A stretch of 64,000 nt of DNA. Origin: Tricholomella constricta. Its lineage: Eukaryota > Basidiomycota > Agaricomycetes > Agaricales > Lyophyllaceae. The notes below the pieces were generated by a model that was not told the origin of the DNA, made no database searches, and saw only the letters and a list, made by a program, of their open reading frames with translations. The stretch lies in the NCBI GenBank assembly GCA_013368375.1, contig JAACJP010000020.1:496001-560000 (forward strand), given 5' to 3'. The position numbers and the translations under genes were made by a program. Below, piece by piece: positions 24,120-36,400 of the stretch; the first letter of the stretch is position 1, and each line of letters starts with the position of its first letter.

Positions 24120-27100
24120 CTATTCAACGTCAGATTCATCATCATCATCCGTACCCGCATCCCCCTCCACCTGAGCCTCAGCCCCAGGATCACCCATCCT
24201 CAAGCTCGGCGGCGGGCCATTCTTCTCCTTGAGACTAGACACCGAAGCAAGCGGGCCAGTCGGCCTCCTCGCGCCCAAGCCCAACATATACATTGTTGAC
24301 AGCGTCCTCGATCGTATCTGGGGCCTTTGAGCACTAGTGTGCTGTACGAAGCTCGGCATGGGGATTCTCAATCCCAGGCTAGCGAATGGGTCTTTTGCAG
24401 CCTGACTACTGTTACCACTACTAGGCACCCTCCTTCCCTGGAAGTTGAGGGAGGGAGAATGCCGAAGCCGGGGCGTGGTCATGACGTTGCCAAACGTCGG
24501 TGCGGGCCCGTTCGCAGATCCCAGACCTGATCTGGATGATGATGCGGGACTGGCGGGCGAGCTGCGGATCCACGACGCCCAGCCACTGCCACCGCTGCCA
24601 CTTCTCGCTGTCGAGGGGCCCGTCAGCGGCGGCGACGACGGAGAGACCACCTCGTCATGCACAAAACGCTTGAGAGCGGCGATGTCATGCTGTATATCCT
24701 CAAGTTTCCGCGTGAGGCTCCGAAGGGCTTTGTCGACACTGGGGTCTGCACCCGAGACAAAGTCCTCCACTTGGCGTTCGACGTCCGAGTGACTAAGGCT
24801 ATCGTCCTCTTCAAAGGACGGGGTGGCGGACGCGGAGGAGGACAGAGCGCCGGGAATGGAAAGTAATGTCTCGTAACCACGGGCTACGAGCGCCTCGTCC
24901 GCCACGCGTATCTCCAGCTCGACTCGGGCGTCCTCTGTGTAGTCGTTCAGACGCTGCAGGGCTGTGCGCAGCACTTCGGGCGGTACAATCCCTGATGTCG
25001 GCTTGGAATCAAGCGGTGCGGAGACGCTGCCGGAAAGGGTCTCTAGTGCAAGGTGACAATCGCGCAATGCGCGTTGGAGTTCGTCATAGCGATGTTTGGC
25101 CTTGGTCAGTTCGGCGAGGAGGCGATGGGAAAGCGGTTGAGGGATTTCGAGATGGATCGCGACTAGAGGCGCATGAGACGAGGGTTTTACGTTCTGAGCG
25201 AGGACTGGGGACGTTGACGATGATGGAGGTTTACCTCCTGGCACTGATACAGGCTCCAGTTGCTGCGTTTCGTCCTGCGTTTCCGCAGGCAGCGAATGTG
25301 CTGCTTCATGATCTAGCCTTACGCTCTCTTCAGTTTTTTGATCATCTTCCAGGGGAGGTTCGGCATCCGGAAGCACCTGCTCGACGACAGTGGAGGAATT
25401 GACCTCCCTCTCCGCAGCCGAGGGTATAACGTCGGAGCCAGGCGAAGGCCGGGATGGCTCAGTGTCTAAGCCAGGCCCGACAAGTTGCACTGTAGCAACT
25501 GGAGGGGATGACTCATCTATCGGTGTTTGAGCGAGAGGCGCGTCTGTAGGCATGCCCGACAGTGTTACTGGTGTTCCATTCGGGGCATCAACTAGGGGGG
25601 AAGATGATGCGCCTGGCATTTCCTCGCCGCCCTCAGGAAGGAAGGTATCTGGTGAAGTCATATTTATTGAAAGCTGCGGTGGTCGATGTGGTATACCGTT
25701 CGGGCTGGTCTTCCCTGCGGTGGACGTGTGGTCACCGTCTGCGATGGCGTCCAAGGCTGGCGCTAGATCTGGCGCGAGGACATCGGGTCTAATGGGCAAC
25801 TCGTCTTTAGGCCAGGGCTTTGATTCCTCCAAATCCTTGGCATCGACAGCAAGCGGGACAGAAGGCGGGCTCTCTGAGGGGACAACGGCATGAAGAGTTG
25901 GTGATTCATATGAGGCTGGAAGGGGCCTTGATAACGGTTTGAAGTGAGCAGTTGCGTCGCCATTGACTGCTGTCAGGTCGTCAGGTGCCTTTATCACGGT
26001 GTCAGCGAGTAACTTCTCCAGCTCCAATCGGCGCGTCGTCTCCAGCTCCAATTCCGCCGTGAGGGACTCAACTGCGTTCTGAGCGGTTATCAGGCGAGCA
26101 ACAGATCCAGAGGAAGTGGATGACGACCCGCCGAGGGTATCCGACAAAATTGCGCGAGCGTCTAATATCATCCTGTCCTGCACCCCTTGAGGCTCAGCAT
26201 TTTTCCGCTCCAGTGCCTCCTCTGCTCGCAAAACCCATCTCTCGAGCTCTTCGCGTAGCTTCTCCTCCCGGTTGACCATACGGATGCGCAAAGCAACTTC
26301 CCTTCGGCGGCAGTACGCTTCCTTCGCCATTTCGCCGCCGAGTTCGTCGAGAGCCTGGCGGAGTTTCTCCGACTGGGATTCGACAAATTGGAGACGTGAT
26401 GAGAGTTCTAAGAGCTGAGCGGACAGTGTGTCAACCGTTGCGGTATGACGGGTCTTCAAAGCAGTCATGGCATCTTGTAGCGTATCAGTAGATTTCTGTG
26501 AAAACTTCCTGTATGATCGGGAAGAGGATGAGCTAAGCTGCATGAGATGCGTCTAAAACAACGTACATGTATCTGGAAACCATCTTCGCGGCGGCGTTAT
26601 CATCGATTTTCAGCTGTTGTAATTCAAATTGGGCCTGGGCCAGCTCAACCCGACACTGCTCCGTGTTCTTCGTCTCCGCATCGCGTTTGGCTTCAGAAAC
26701 CGCAAGTTCCGTTTGCGCTTGAAGGAGGCCCTTTTGCAACTTCTCCGTTTCAGCAGAGAATTCAGACAGCAACCGTTGTAGACCCAATTTCCCCTCTGAC
26801 AAGCTGTCCATCAGCTTCGCACCTCCGTTCTGCACACGCCCGTCCAGAAGAGCCGGGGAGCTCGATTGAAGGTCCGAGGTTGAGCCTGCACCAGCCTTGG
26901 AAGCCAAGGATCGTACCAAGTCGGCGTACTCGTTCACCACCAAGTCCGACATCTTCACGGCCTCTTCGGCAGCTTTGACTTTCCACTCCAGTTCCAACTC
27001 TCTCAATTTCCCCGCTTCCTCGCGTCCACGGGTTCGTGCCGCCAGTTCATAGGCGCTGTCAGCCGTAAGCTTTGCCTTGGCAGCCTCCTCCGTCGCATGT

Positions 27101-27512
27101 GCCAACTCGGTCGTCCGTTCCAGAAGCGCCTCTTCCGCTAGAGATAGTTTATCGGAAAGCCGGCGAAGGGACAGAGTGAGCTGCTGCACCTGCAGCGCTG
27201 CAGGATGGGCTTGTGGAGAGGCGTCGGGATGTGGATGTGCTCGGAGAACAGCCAGCTCAGATCTAAGCAGTTCATTCGCGCGTTCCAGGTGTACGACACG
27301 ATCATGCGCGTTCGCTGCTTCCAGGGATTGCCGTTGGAGTTTTACTGAGGAGCTGTAAGCCTCATCCTTTATGAAAGTTGGTCAGATGAGGGCTGCAGCA
27401 TATGTTTTCCGGGAGTCCATGCCTGAAAGCGGGTGACTGCAGCCCGGAGACTTGAGAGCTCGGAGGCGAGAGGGTGAGTTTCATTGATAACGAAGTTTTC
27501 CGTCTTCACCAT
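24120..27512 (-). CDS. Fungal coiled-coil protein, unknown function
   Basis: Three exons join in frame: 27512-27423, 27366-26567 and 26508-24120 (stop). The protein is about 1,090 residues. The N-terminal third is a long heptad-rich coiled coil (for example VVHLERANELLRSELAVLR, LSLRRLSDKLSLAEEALLE). A shorter second coiled coil follows at 26480-26250. The middle is Pro/Ser/Thr-rich and likely disordered. A later helical part (about 25100-24650) is followed by a Ser-rich region and a short acidic end (DDDDESDVE). I recall similar mushroom proteins but no named function; a scaffold or cytoskeletal role is only a guess from the coiled coils. The first intron (27422-27367) appears to use a GC donor; a GT alternative would remove five residues. 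Confidence 0.72.
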
Positions 27513-27787
27513 TTCATAGAAAACTATGGATTATGCATAGTATGGTGGCCGTGGGCTGGACACCGTGGCGGTGGTGAACACCTGAAAAAGTACAGATCAC
27601 GTGTACCCTGAGTCACGCGTTTCCTCTTCGTGAGAAACCTCAGCAACATCCAGCACCGTTTCGTGTTGTTGCTTACACATGATTATATGACGATTTTGTT
27701 GCCGCTATCCAGTATCAGGGGGAGGTGCGGGTATCACTACGTAATATCCTTCTTCTCTCAGTTTGATAGAATTCTGACATGCTTTCA

Positions 27788-28409
27788 GATCATGGCCTTG
27801 AAACCTCAACCACTTTACGTGAAGCATATACCTACATATACGAATCACACAAGGCAGTGAGTGACATGGTTAGGAGTTTCAGCATCAGAACTTGAATACT
27901 GGGAACAGTGAATGCGGCCCCTCCTTGGGCCACTGAAATGATGGCCCAAATCAACAATCATTTTGACAACATTGACCATCTCCTATATGAATATGCTGTG
28001 GAGGTGGGAGAGTATTAAGGAAGTTTGGGGCGCACATTAAGGACATTGCAACCACAAATGCCAAGGTTTGTCTTCATTATCACCACTCAATCTCTTGACC
28101 CTCTTCAGGCCTACAATTCAAGAGCAGCTGGCGAACTCGAAGTACCTTTCCAAGAAGTACGATTTCCAAATGGTGATCTTCCCAGCGAGCATGGGGTATG
28201 TTTGCCACTGTCTTGACACACCATTTTGTGAATCTTGCTTTTAGGGCCTTCCAATTTTGACCAACATCATGGTCATCAATGGGCTGACAAACAATCAATG
28301 CAGTGAATACTGTCAGCTCTATTATCTTGGTGGTGTCGTTCCTTGTCATGTGAAAAACCGCAAACAATCCATCTGCCAAGCTATTGGGTGTCTGCAGGAC
28401 CCTGCATGA
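27788..28409 (+). CDS. Mug135-like C-terminal domain protein (small gene, possibly ageing)
   Basis: The end is clear: an exon with RAAGELEVPFQEVRFPNGDL, a splice at 28197/28245, then GLPILTNIMVINGLTNNQ, YCQLYYLGGVVPCHV and KQSICQAIGC, stopping at TGA 28407-28409. This follows the Mug135-like pattern (PF08593) common in mushroom genomes: VPF..NG, LP.L.....I..LT..Q, Y..GY and IR.AIGC. Upstream exons AYTYIYESHKA, AAPPWATEMMAQINNHFD and DIATTNAK join with short introns (one of 39 nt, 28001-28039). The first exon and start codon are not certain, and one junction near 27858-27909 is out of frame as read, so the gene may be damaged. Its cellular role in basidiomycetes is unknown; the family name comes from a meiotically induced fission yeast gene. 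It borders the transposon-rich part. Confidence 0.55.
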
Positions 28410-28630
28410 TTGGTTTGGAGCTTCTGGACACTAAACTTTTATTTGCAACCTATTACATATTGTTGTACATAGAAAGTCACATACTCAGTGACCCTGTCAG
28501 GGAAATTTCTGCTCATGCTCTCCAATGATCATGCCCTGACCTGTGCAAGTATTCTGTAAGTCTGCCCCTCTACAGCCAGGCTCACTACTCGCTCAGGACC
28601 CTCATGGATCCTTGGCTTAGAACCCTCCAT

Positions 28631-29132
28631 TGTTAGGAGAACTCCCGTTCATGCCCTCTGATGCTCATTGGTTACCCCCAACTGTGCATGATCGCTCTCG
28701 TCCTAATCCTGATCACATCCCCAACACTTTGATCCAAGCATCAGCGTACATACTTACATACTTCTTGTCATTTCTCATTCTTCCCTGCACATGCCCAACA
28801 CCGGTTCTGACAACCTGACATCCTGATGTCGGCTATCACACCTCATACCTGTACCCTGAGCGACAAGGATCGAGCAGCATCAGGAACATGTTCATACATG
28901 TGCTGCATACTATTTGTTACTATTACATGTACAGTATACTGTAGAGAGTTTGCCCTCAAGTACAGTACTCATATATAGTTGGCCCCATGGCATCAAGAAT
29001 CCCTTTAGTCTATTCTCTTTGGAATTCCCTTTGCTAGGTAAGCCCCCTTCTACATTCTTTACTGTACCTAATATAACTTTGGTTTCCCCTTCGCCAGTGC
29101 GACTTAGCTCTACTCATAAGGTCACCCTAACA
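28631..29132 (+). repeat. Decayed chromovirus LTR (same family as elements A and B)
   Basis: The 502-bp repeat begins TGTTAGGAGAAC and ends CCCTAACA, and aligns by eye along its length with the LTRs of element A (504 bp) and B (474 bp). It keeps the TATATA box, the ACATGTACAGTA word and the leader. Nearly every CpG of the intact copies is TpG or CpA here, giving an old, methylation-decayed look. Confidence 0.85.
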
Positions 29133-29134
29133 AC

Positions 29135-29147
29135 AGAATAGACTAAA
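29135..29147 (+). other. Primer-binding site of the decayed copy (self-priming type)
   Basis: Two bases after the LTR, 13 nt are the exact reverse complement of 29004-29016 inside the same LTR (TTTAGTCTATTCT). This is the geometry of Tf1-type self-priming. Confidence 0.7.
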
Positions 29148-29257
29148 CCAGAGACACGATGATGCTGACCAATCAGCCTCTGCGCTGAAACACGTGTCCG
29201 CTACATGCAACTGTCCACCACGCGCTCGCTCTGATTGTTTCCCAGTCCTGGCTCGAG

Positions 29258-29897
29258 ATGTCCGATTCTGGTGAATTCATTATGCTGCTGTCTCCTACTG
29301 CACTCATGCCAGAAGAGCGACTGGCAAACCTCGAAACTACGATTTCAGCTCTCACCCACTCCCAAACCTCCAATTTGGCCACACTGGACTGCACTTCCAT
29401 TCTTTTAAATAACCTTTCTTCGGAAAACCCTCCGCTGCCTCCCCAGCAGAAGTTATGATCCCCATGACATTGACTCTAACCCTTCCAACATCCTCCCCGT
29501 GATCAGGATTGCACGTTTGGCCATCACCCCCTCCCGTGTTCAATGGTGCCTGGTCAGGCGGCCGCACCTTCTGGAATGCATGCAAGCTTTACTTCTCCTT
29601 GAGCATACAGCAGTTCACCGATGACCACACCCAAATCAGTTGGGTGCTGTTGTACATGCAGCACGGTTATGCCGCTGACTTTGTCAGTCCAGTTTTCCAG
29701 TTCGGCTCTATCAAACATGCATTCCCGACCTGGTAGGACTTTGCATTGAACTTCAAAGCGGAGTTCTTCCTGTTTGATGAGGTCGCCGATGCTGCATTCA
29801 TCCTTGAGTTGCAGGCATACTTCCAGAATGGGTGCACAATTGACAAGTATATCGACTCATTCTAAGCCCTGTGAAACAGGGCCGACTACCTGGACAG
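29258..29897 (+). pseudogene. Decayed gag fragment of the same chromovirus
   Basis: The start ATG at 29258 and the next residues (MSDSGEF, EERLANLETTISALT) match gag of element B. After a disrupted stretch the frame resumes with SGGRTFWNACKLYFSLS, DDHTQISWVLLYMQHG and EFFLFDEVADAAFILE, with several stop codons (one at 29734-29736). Similarity stops near 29897, so the element is cut off here and has no pol or second LTR. Confidence 0.8.
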
Positions 29898-32800
29898 TGA
29901 TAGAGCTAGAAAGCCTGTAGGTGCTGTAGACAACAACAAAACAACTAACAACTAAAATGGGCGAGAAGTGTCAAAAGTTCCTGAATACGCAAGTGTGCAG
30001 GGGTTGAAAATGGTTAGTTTTTAAGGAAGTAAAGTATGATCTGACCCATAGGTGGTGGAACTGACTGGGTTATGATGAATGCGACGGTGTGCGATTAGTT
30101 ATGATGAGTGTTGGTCAGAAACATGACTGGTGCATTGGTTCATGTGACAACAAGATGAACGAGACTGACAAGGTGAACTCATGGGTCCTGATAATGATTA
30201 TTGGCAGAACAACAATGGCGGATACAAGTTTTACAAAAAGTGCAACTGTTTGTGATGATTTTTACGATCCAATGTTTATTGGTTTATTGGAGAAGCACCA
30301 CCAAGCTGGGTGATTCTTGTAGAGGGAACATTTTTATGTGGTGTGCTTTTGATCAGATGGAGGTGTCAGATTAGATATATGATCGAGAGATCCGTAGACA
30401 TGGAACTCCATGGGGCAGCCGGATCTGCTTTGTGAATAAAGGGAAATGGTGTTGCATAGGGTAATTTGAATTTGGGCATGGTCAACGCCAGGTCTAGGGC
30501 TTGGCGTACAAATGTATGTGGTCATTGGTTGATTATGTGATATTTCACAGCACATTTGCTGAAGGAAGACATTGTCTGACTCGTATAGGTCACTTTCGGT
30601 TGGTACGTCAGTCGGGTTTCATTGTGTTAGGCCATGGGGTGCTTTATTGTGATTGGAACTCGGTCGCACATCAACAGGAAGGAGGCGGGCCTAAGCCCAT
30701 TGTGGCGAAAGGGTCCGCCATTGAGAAGGGTTGCCTGAACAAAAAATTGGCCAGGGAGAAAGCAGTGAGAAACAGCGATGAGCCCAGTCCAATGAAGCGA
30801 GTTGAACAAAAGATGGTCCCAAGAATCTAAGGGTATATTTCAAAGATTTGATTCAGGTGGGGCCCATAACCTGATGGCCTGTCACAGTCTAGGAATACGG
30901 AGTCCTCAGTGTTAGGATGAAGATAGAAAACAACTGTATATTCAGTATACTTAGAAATACAGGCTAGGGAGACTGAATAAGCATGGAAGAGATGAAGAGA
31001 TGTATATATGTACATCCTCAGTGTTAGGATGAAGATAGGAAACAACTGTGGATGATCTCCAACCCTAGGCTTATATACTACATTGCTGAGCCAGTGACTA
31101 AGGCAGTATGTAAGAGCGCAGACTATGGATGAGTAAACAACTGTCCAGCTGACTGATAGGGATCTAAGTAGTGGTGTCAGTGTGGGATAATAACTACGAA
31201 AGGAGCATAAGAACAGTGGAGCGGTCAGCAAGCATGTCTAAGACGGGGGCCATGGAGGCCGATGACAGGAAGCAAGAGACTAAGCAACAGATACGAGTGG
31301 GTGCACGGTGCATCCCCTTACAGGAGTCATGCAATGAGAGAAGAACAAGGACAAGTCCCAACAGTCTGTGACCATCTCGACGGTTTATGTGCTCATAAGT
31401 CATATGTATGCCTGACCTCACCTGCTTGTACTTCTGTAGATCCAGAAGGTCGTGATTCACAGGTGCTAAACAGGACAATGTTCGAGGATGAATTATAGAA
31501 ATGGTCAGAAGCAGGGCAGGTATGTTCAATATAGGTGGAGGCAATTTTTGGGCAGTATCAAACTTCATCTGTTCCGAATCCTTCAGAATCTGTGTTGCCT
31601 ACTGCTCATCATTTTCCGTCCTTGCCTCAAGGTCTAACCCCTGCCTGCAAAGATATCCACGTCAACTACTCTACAAGTAATCATCTGCTCTACACCCGAT
31701 AACCTTGAATCCTTTATCAGCCCTCTATTTGACCCTTCACAGTGCACCATGACTGCCCAACATGTTCCACTCACAAATTGGCCTCACTAAGCGACTCAAT
31801 CACTTTACTGCCCATCCTGCCTGTTTGCAATCCCTGCAGCCCCCACGTCTCCATAGACTTGCAAAGTATCCTTGTCCTAAGCCCCGTTACCTCTGCCCCC
31901 TGTCAAGCTCGAAAGCCATGTGAATTACTGGAAAGCAATGACAAGCGTCAGGTCCAGGAGTTGTGATTCTATGTGACAGGACAGAGATGTTGTCAAGGTA
32001 ATTTTATCAACCACGGATCATCACTGCGGCTCATCTGTCACACTACAGGAGGGGTCTTTAAACAGTGGAATGGTGGGAGGACGCGGTTGGGCAGTTGAAT
32101 CACTGCTCAATGCAAAGGAGAGCAGGGTTAGATGGCAAAAAACATTCTTGAGCCTTTTTGCAGTGGGCAGAAAGAGGAATAAGGAGACGTAGAGACCGGC
32201 TGAATGAACATTGAAATATGTCATATTTGGTGTGTGACATCACTGAAGGTTTTCGGTTTAATACTTCTCTATTGTTATGTTTTCCCTCATGCAAAGCTAG
32301 GGATCTCCAGATACATACCAGTCGATTCAAAACTCTATCGGACATCCATACTCCCAACTTCCTCTCCTCTCCCCTTCTTGCTTTCGCTCCTCGCTCCTTA
32401 CTCTCTGCTTGTCACCTCAGTTTCTCTCCTGCACCTTGCCACTGGCCAAGTTCTCCGACGTGACGCTCAGTCTACCAGCCACGTCGCTACACCTGAATCC
32501 ATCATTTTCATTGGTGAGGAGCTCCTCAAATTGATCATGCTGGCCGAGAAGCGTCGCCGGCGCTTGGTATAGCAGACTCGGAGGGCAGGATCATGTTGTG
32601 TGGTTTTACGAGAGTTCTTGTAGTGGAGGTAGTGCTGTGAGATAAGGATAGCAACCAAGTCCCAGGGATTAATTGAAGGCTGCAGTTCGATTAAGGTCGA
32701 TGTTTGTAGCTGTTGGCAATTGGTCTCTATCTCCTGCCACTACACAGCCAACTTGTTCGGGTCTCTTAAAAACATTGATGACCGGATCTCCTGATAAGCC

Positions 32801-32936
32801 TGATGAAGGTTGTCAATTAGCCCCGAAATTAGTATTTTTTGATATCCACATATTGGCATCGAGCCGACGCCAGAGGTACATCTCAAGGATATCGCGTCTT
32901 CATCAGGCAAGCATCTTCAGTCAAGATATTGGCTGA
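29898..32936. other. Three kilobases of decayed, unclassified DNA
   Basis: No intact gene is seen. Open frames are short, in both directions and without motif. The sequence is rich in TpG/CpA and poor in CpG in places, suggesting old transposon remains. A 35-bp direct repeat occurs at 30903 and 31015. Confidence 0.4.
30903..31049. repeat. 35-bp direct repeat, two copies 112 bp apart
   Basis: The words at 30903-30937 and 31015-31049 are the same except one A/G difference (TCCTCAGTGTTAGGATGAAG and 15 bases more). They may belong to a decayed LTR or promoter; a CTTATATACTA TATA-like word follows at 31070. Confidence 0.6.
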
Positions 32937-32941
32937 GTATC

Positions 32942-33445
32942 TGTTAGGGCAACCCTTACGGTGGAGCGTGATCACACTGGCAAGGGGGAATCTGAAGTTA
33001 TATTGATGTACAGTAACGAAGGTAAGTAAGGCTTACCTGGCAAGGGGGAATCCGAAGAGAGTAGTGTAAAGGATTCCCAAATGCCAGGGGGCCGACTATA
33101 TACGAGTGTAGGACGTGAGGGCCGGTCCTCCAGAGTGTACTGTACATGTAATACTAACGAATGGTGTGCGGCGCGTGTATGGACACGTTCCCGACGCTGT
33201 CCGATCCTTGTGGCTCAGGGTACGGGCACGAGGCGGGGCAGCCGACGTCAGGATGTCGGGTGGTCGGGATCGGCATCGGGCGCGCGCAGGGAGTGAGGGG
33301 AAGCGACAGGAAGTGAGTAAGTATGTACACCGACGCTTGGGTCGGAGCGTCGGGTCGGGATCGCGATCGGTCGGTCGGGGGCGAGCGCGTGAGTCGGGGA
33401 ACGATCTGTGAGCATCGGAGAGCGTGAACGAGAGTTCCCCTGACA
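32942..33445 (-). repeat. Element A 3' LTR
   Basis: Its plus-strand ends are TGTTAGGGC and CCCCTGACA. Immediately beyond 33445 lies the polypurine tract (minus strand AAAAGGGGGGGTGA, 33459-33446). Confidence 0.93.
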
Positions 33446-36400
33446 TCACCCCCCCTTTTGAATCGCAACGGCTCGGTGCGGGGTGACGGTGGCAAAGACG
33501 GCGGGGGATAGAGTGAAGATGCCACGGATGTGGCGCGCAGCATCAGGATTGTCGCGGTGGAACTTGCGAACCAGGTCGGGTGCGGCGACGTTCTCCCGGG
33601 GCTCCCATGAAGCTTCTTCATAGCCGTAGCCTTTCCACAAGATTTTGTACTGAAGTTTCTTGCGGAAGATGCGACTGTCGAAGATTTTGTGGACTTCGTA
33701 GTGGGGTTCGTCATCGATGATGTCTGGTGGCGGCGGAAGGTCGGACTGTCGACCTTCGATTGGGTCAGCGACAGCGGGGACAAGCTTTATGACGTGGAAG
33801 ACTGGGTGGATGCGCTTCATGGACTGAGGCAGCAGGAGGCGGTATGCGAGCGGGCCGACTCGCCTTTGCACGACGAAAGGGCCAAGGTAGTGATGCGATA
33901 ATTTCTTAGATGGTCGGGTCGTAGAAATTTCGGTCGCGTCCAAGTACACCTTGTCGCCCGGCTGGTAGTCGGCTGTTGGGGCGTGTCGCTGATTGTAATA
34001 CCGCTCCATGTCGTCTTTGGCCTTTGAAAGCGCCGCCTTGGCTTCCTCCTGTGCTTCCTTCATGCGCTCCACGAACTCGTCGGCCGACTCGTTCTTGGAA
34101 GCGCCCCGACGAGGCTCGAAGCCCATGCGCGGATGCCGACCAGTGTCAAGCAAGAAAGGGGTCTGCTGTGTAGCCGAATGTACATGGTTGTTGTAACTGA
34201 ATTCGGCGTCGGGCAGAAGGTCTTCCCAGTCGTTCTGGCGCTCATTGCAGAAGACCCGCAAGAACTGTTCCAGCTCCTGGTTGATGCGCTCAGTCTGCCC
34301 ATCGGTCTGAGGGTGGTAGGCCGTCGAGGCCGACAGCTTGATACCCAGGAGCCGGTACAGTTTGCGCGTGAACTCGGCAACAAACTGTGGACCTCGATCG
34401 GAGATGAATGCATCGGGGAGACCGTGCAGCTTCCAGACGTGGCGACGGTAGAGATTCCCAGCTCCCAAGGCCGAACAGGTCGTGTGCGACGCGATGAAAT
34501 GCGCGCGTTTTCCGACTGAGTCCACGACGTTCATGATCGCGTCATGGCCGTTGGACTCTGGGAGTTCGGTGATGAAGTCGACCGATACGACATTCCATCG
34601 GCCTTCGGGAATTGGGAGCGGCTGCAGCTGTCCGACGGGGAGTTGGCGGCGGGGTTTGGTGCGCAAGCACATGTCGCAGGTGCTGGTGTATGAACCGATG
34701 AAGCGCAACATCTGGGGCCACCAGTAGTTGCGCGACACCAGCTTGAGCGTCTCCCAGCGACCCGGGTGACTGGCGACCTTGGAGTCATGATGCTGCTCCA
34801 CAATGCGTCGGCGGAGGTCAGGAACGTTCGGGACATAGATCCGTCCACAGACCGTGAGCAGACCACCTTCCTCCCCCCACTCGCCGAAGCGTAGGGAGCG
34901 GCCGGCGATTTTGGAAGCCTTGACCAGTTGTGCTGCCTTAGCGACTGCATCTTCCTGTGCGCCATCACGATTGCCTTTGCGAATCGCTTTTACCACATCG
35001 TCCTCCTCTCCGACCAGTACGAGACCCTCGATCGCGCGAATCGCGAAGAACTCGGGCTTGAGGAGCACAATGTCGGCATTGTCGCCGCTTCCATCGCCAT
35101 GATCAGCGCGTCGTGATAGCGCGTCGGGTTTGCCCATGCTGCGTCCAGGACGGTGGTGGAGGGCAAAGTCGAAGTTGGCGAGGTAGAGCGACCATCGGGC
35201 TTGCCGCCGATTGAGTTTCTTCGCGGTGAGGAAGTACTCAAGGTTCTTGTGGTCAGTCCAGATCTCCACCTTGTGCTTTGCGCCCTCAACGAAGTGCCGC
35301 CACTCCTCCAGAGACTGGATGATCGCTAGCATCTCCTTGTCATGGATCTTGTAGTTCCGCTCGACTGCGTTCAAGCTTTTCGAGTAGAACGCGACCGGGT
35401 GCCACGTGCCATCGGACAGCGACTCTTGCGACAGGACCGCGCCCGTTGCGAAGTCGGACGAGTCGGCTTCGATGCGGTACGGTTGGTCGTCGTTGGGGAA
35501 CATGAGGACTGGCCCCGACGTGATCGCAGACTTCAGAAGGGCAAAGGCCGACTGCTCCGACTCTCCCCATCGCCAGGCGACATCTTTGCCAGTCAAGTCG
35601 AACAGGGGTCTGGCGTGGTGTGAGAAGTCCTGAATGAACCGTCGGTAGAAATTGGTGAAGCCTAGGAACGCTTGCACCTCTTTCTTGTTCTTCGGCGCCG
35701 GCCATTCCGACACTCCAGCGACCTTGACCGGATCCATTTCCGCTTGCCCGTGCGAGATGATCAACCCAAGATACTCGAACTTGGTCTGTTCGAACTCGCA
35801 TTTCTCGGGCTTTAAGAACAGCTGATGTTCGCGGAGTCGGTCCAGTACTAGTCACGCGACCCAACGGTGTTCCTCTAGAGTCTTGGTATAAATCAAGATG
35901 TCATCGAGGTACACGCAAACAACACCTTCGGCGATCAGATCACGGAAGATATCATTCATCATGGTCTGGAATGTGGCGGGGCTGTTCGTGAGGCCGAAGA
36001 ACATGACGAGCGGCTCGAAGAGACTGCGGTTCGTCCGAAACGCTGCCTTCCACTCATCGCCCTCCTTGATCCGAACATTATTGTACCCCCATCGGACGTC
36101 CAGCTTGGTGAAGTACCGCGCGCCGCGGAGGTTGTTCACCAGTTCGCTAATGAGGGGCAGCGGGTACCGATTCTTCACCGTGAGCGTGTTGAGCGTCCGA
36201 TAGTCCTGCACCAGTCGGAGCGACCCGTCCTTCTTCTTGATGAAGAACACCGGCGACGCCATAGGCGACTTCGACGGTCGGATCCGACCCGACTCGAGGT
36301 TCTCCTTGAGGAACACATCGAGTTCAACTTGCTCTGCGGGCGACAGAGGGTAGACCTTCGTGCCAGTCGGTGACGCGCCTGGTTCCAATTCGATCGCATG

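Noticed and set aside
24866..25402. 178-codon plus-strand frame
   Set aside because: Antisense of the coiled-coil gene, whose frame and splice sites are consistent.
33115..33411. 98-codon frame repeated in both element A LTRs
   Set aside because: It lies wholly in the LTR, shows low-complexity Arg/Gly content and no start context; it is open by GC composition.
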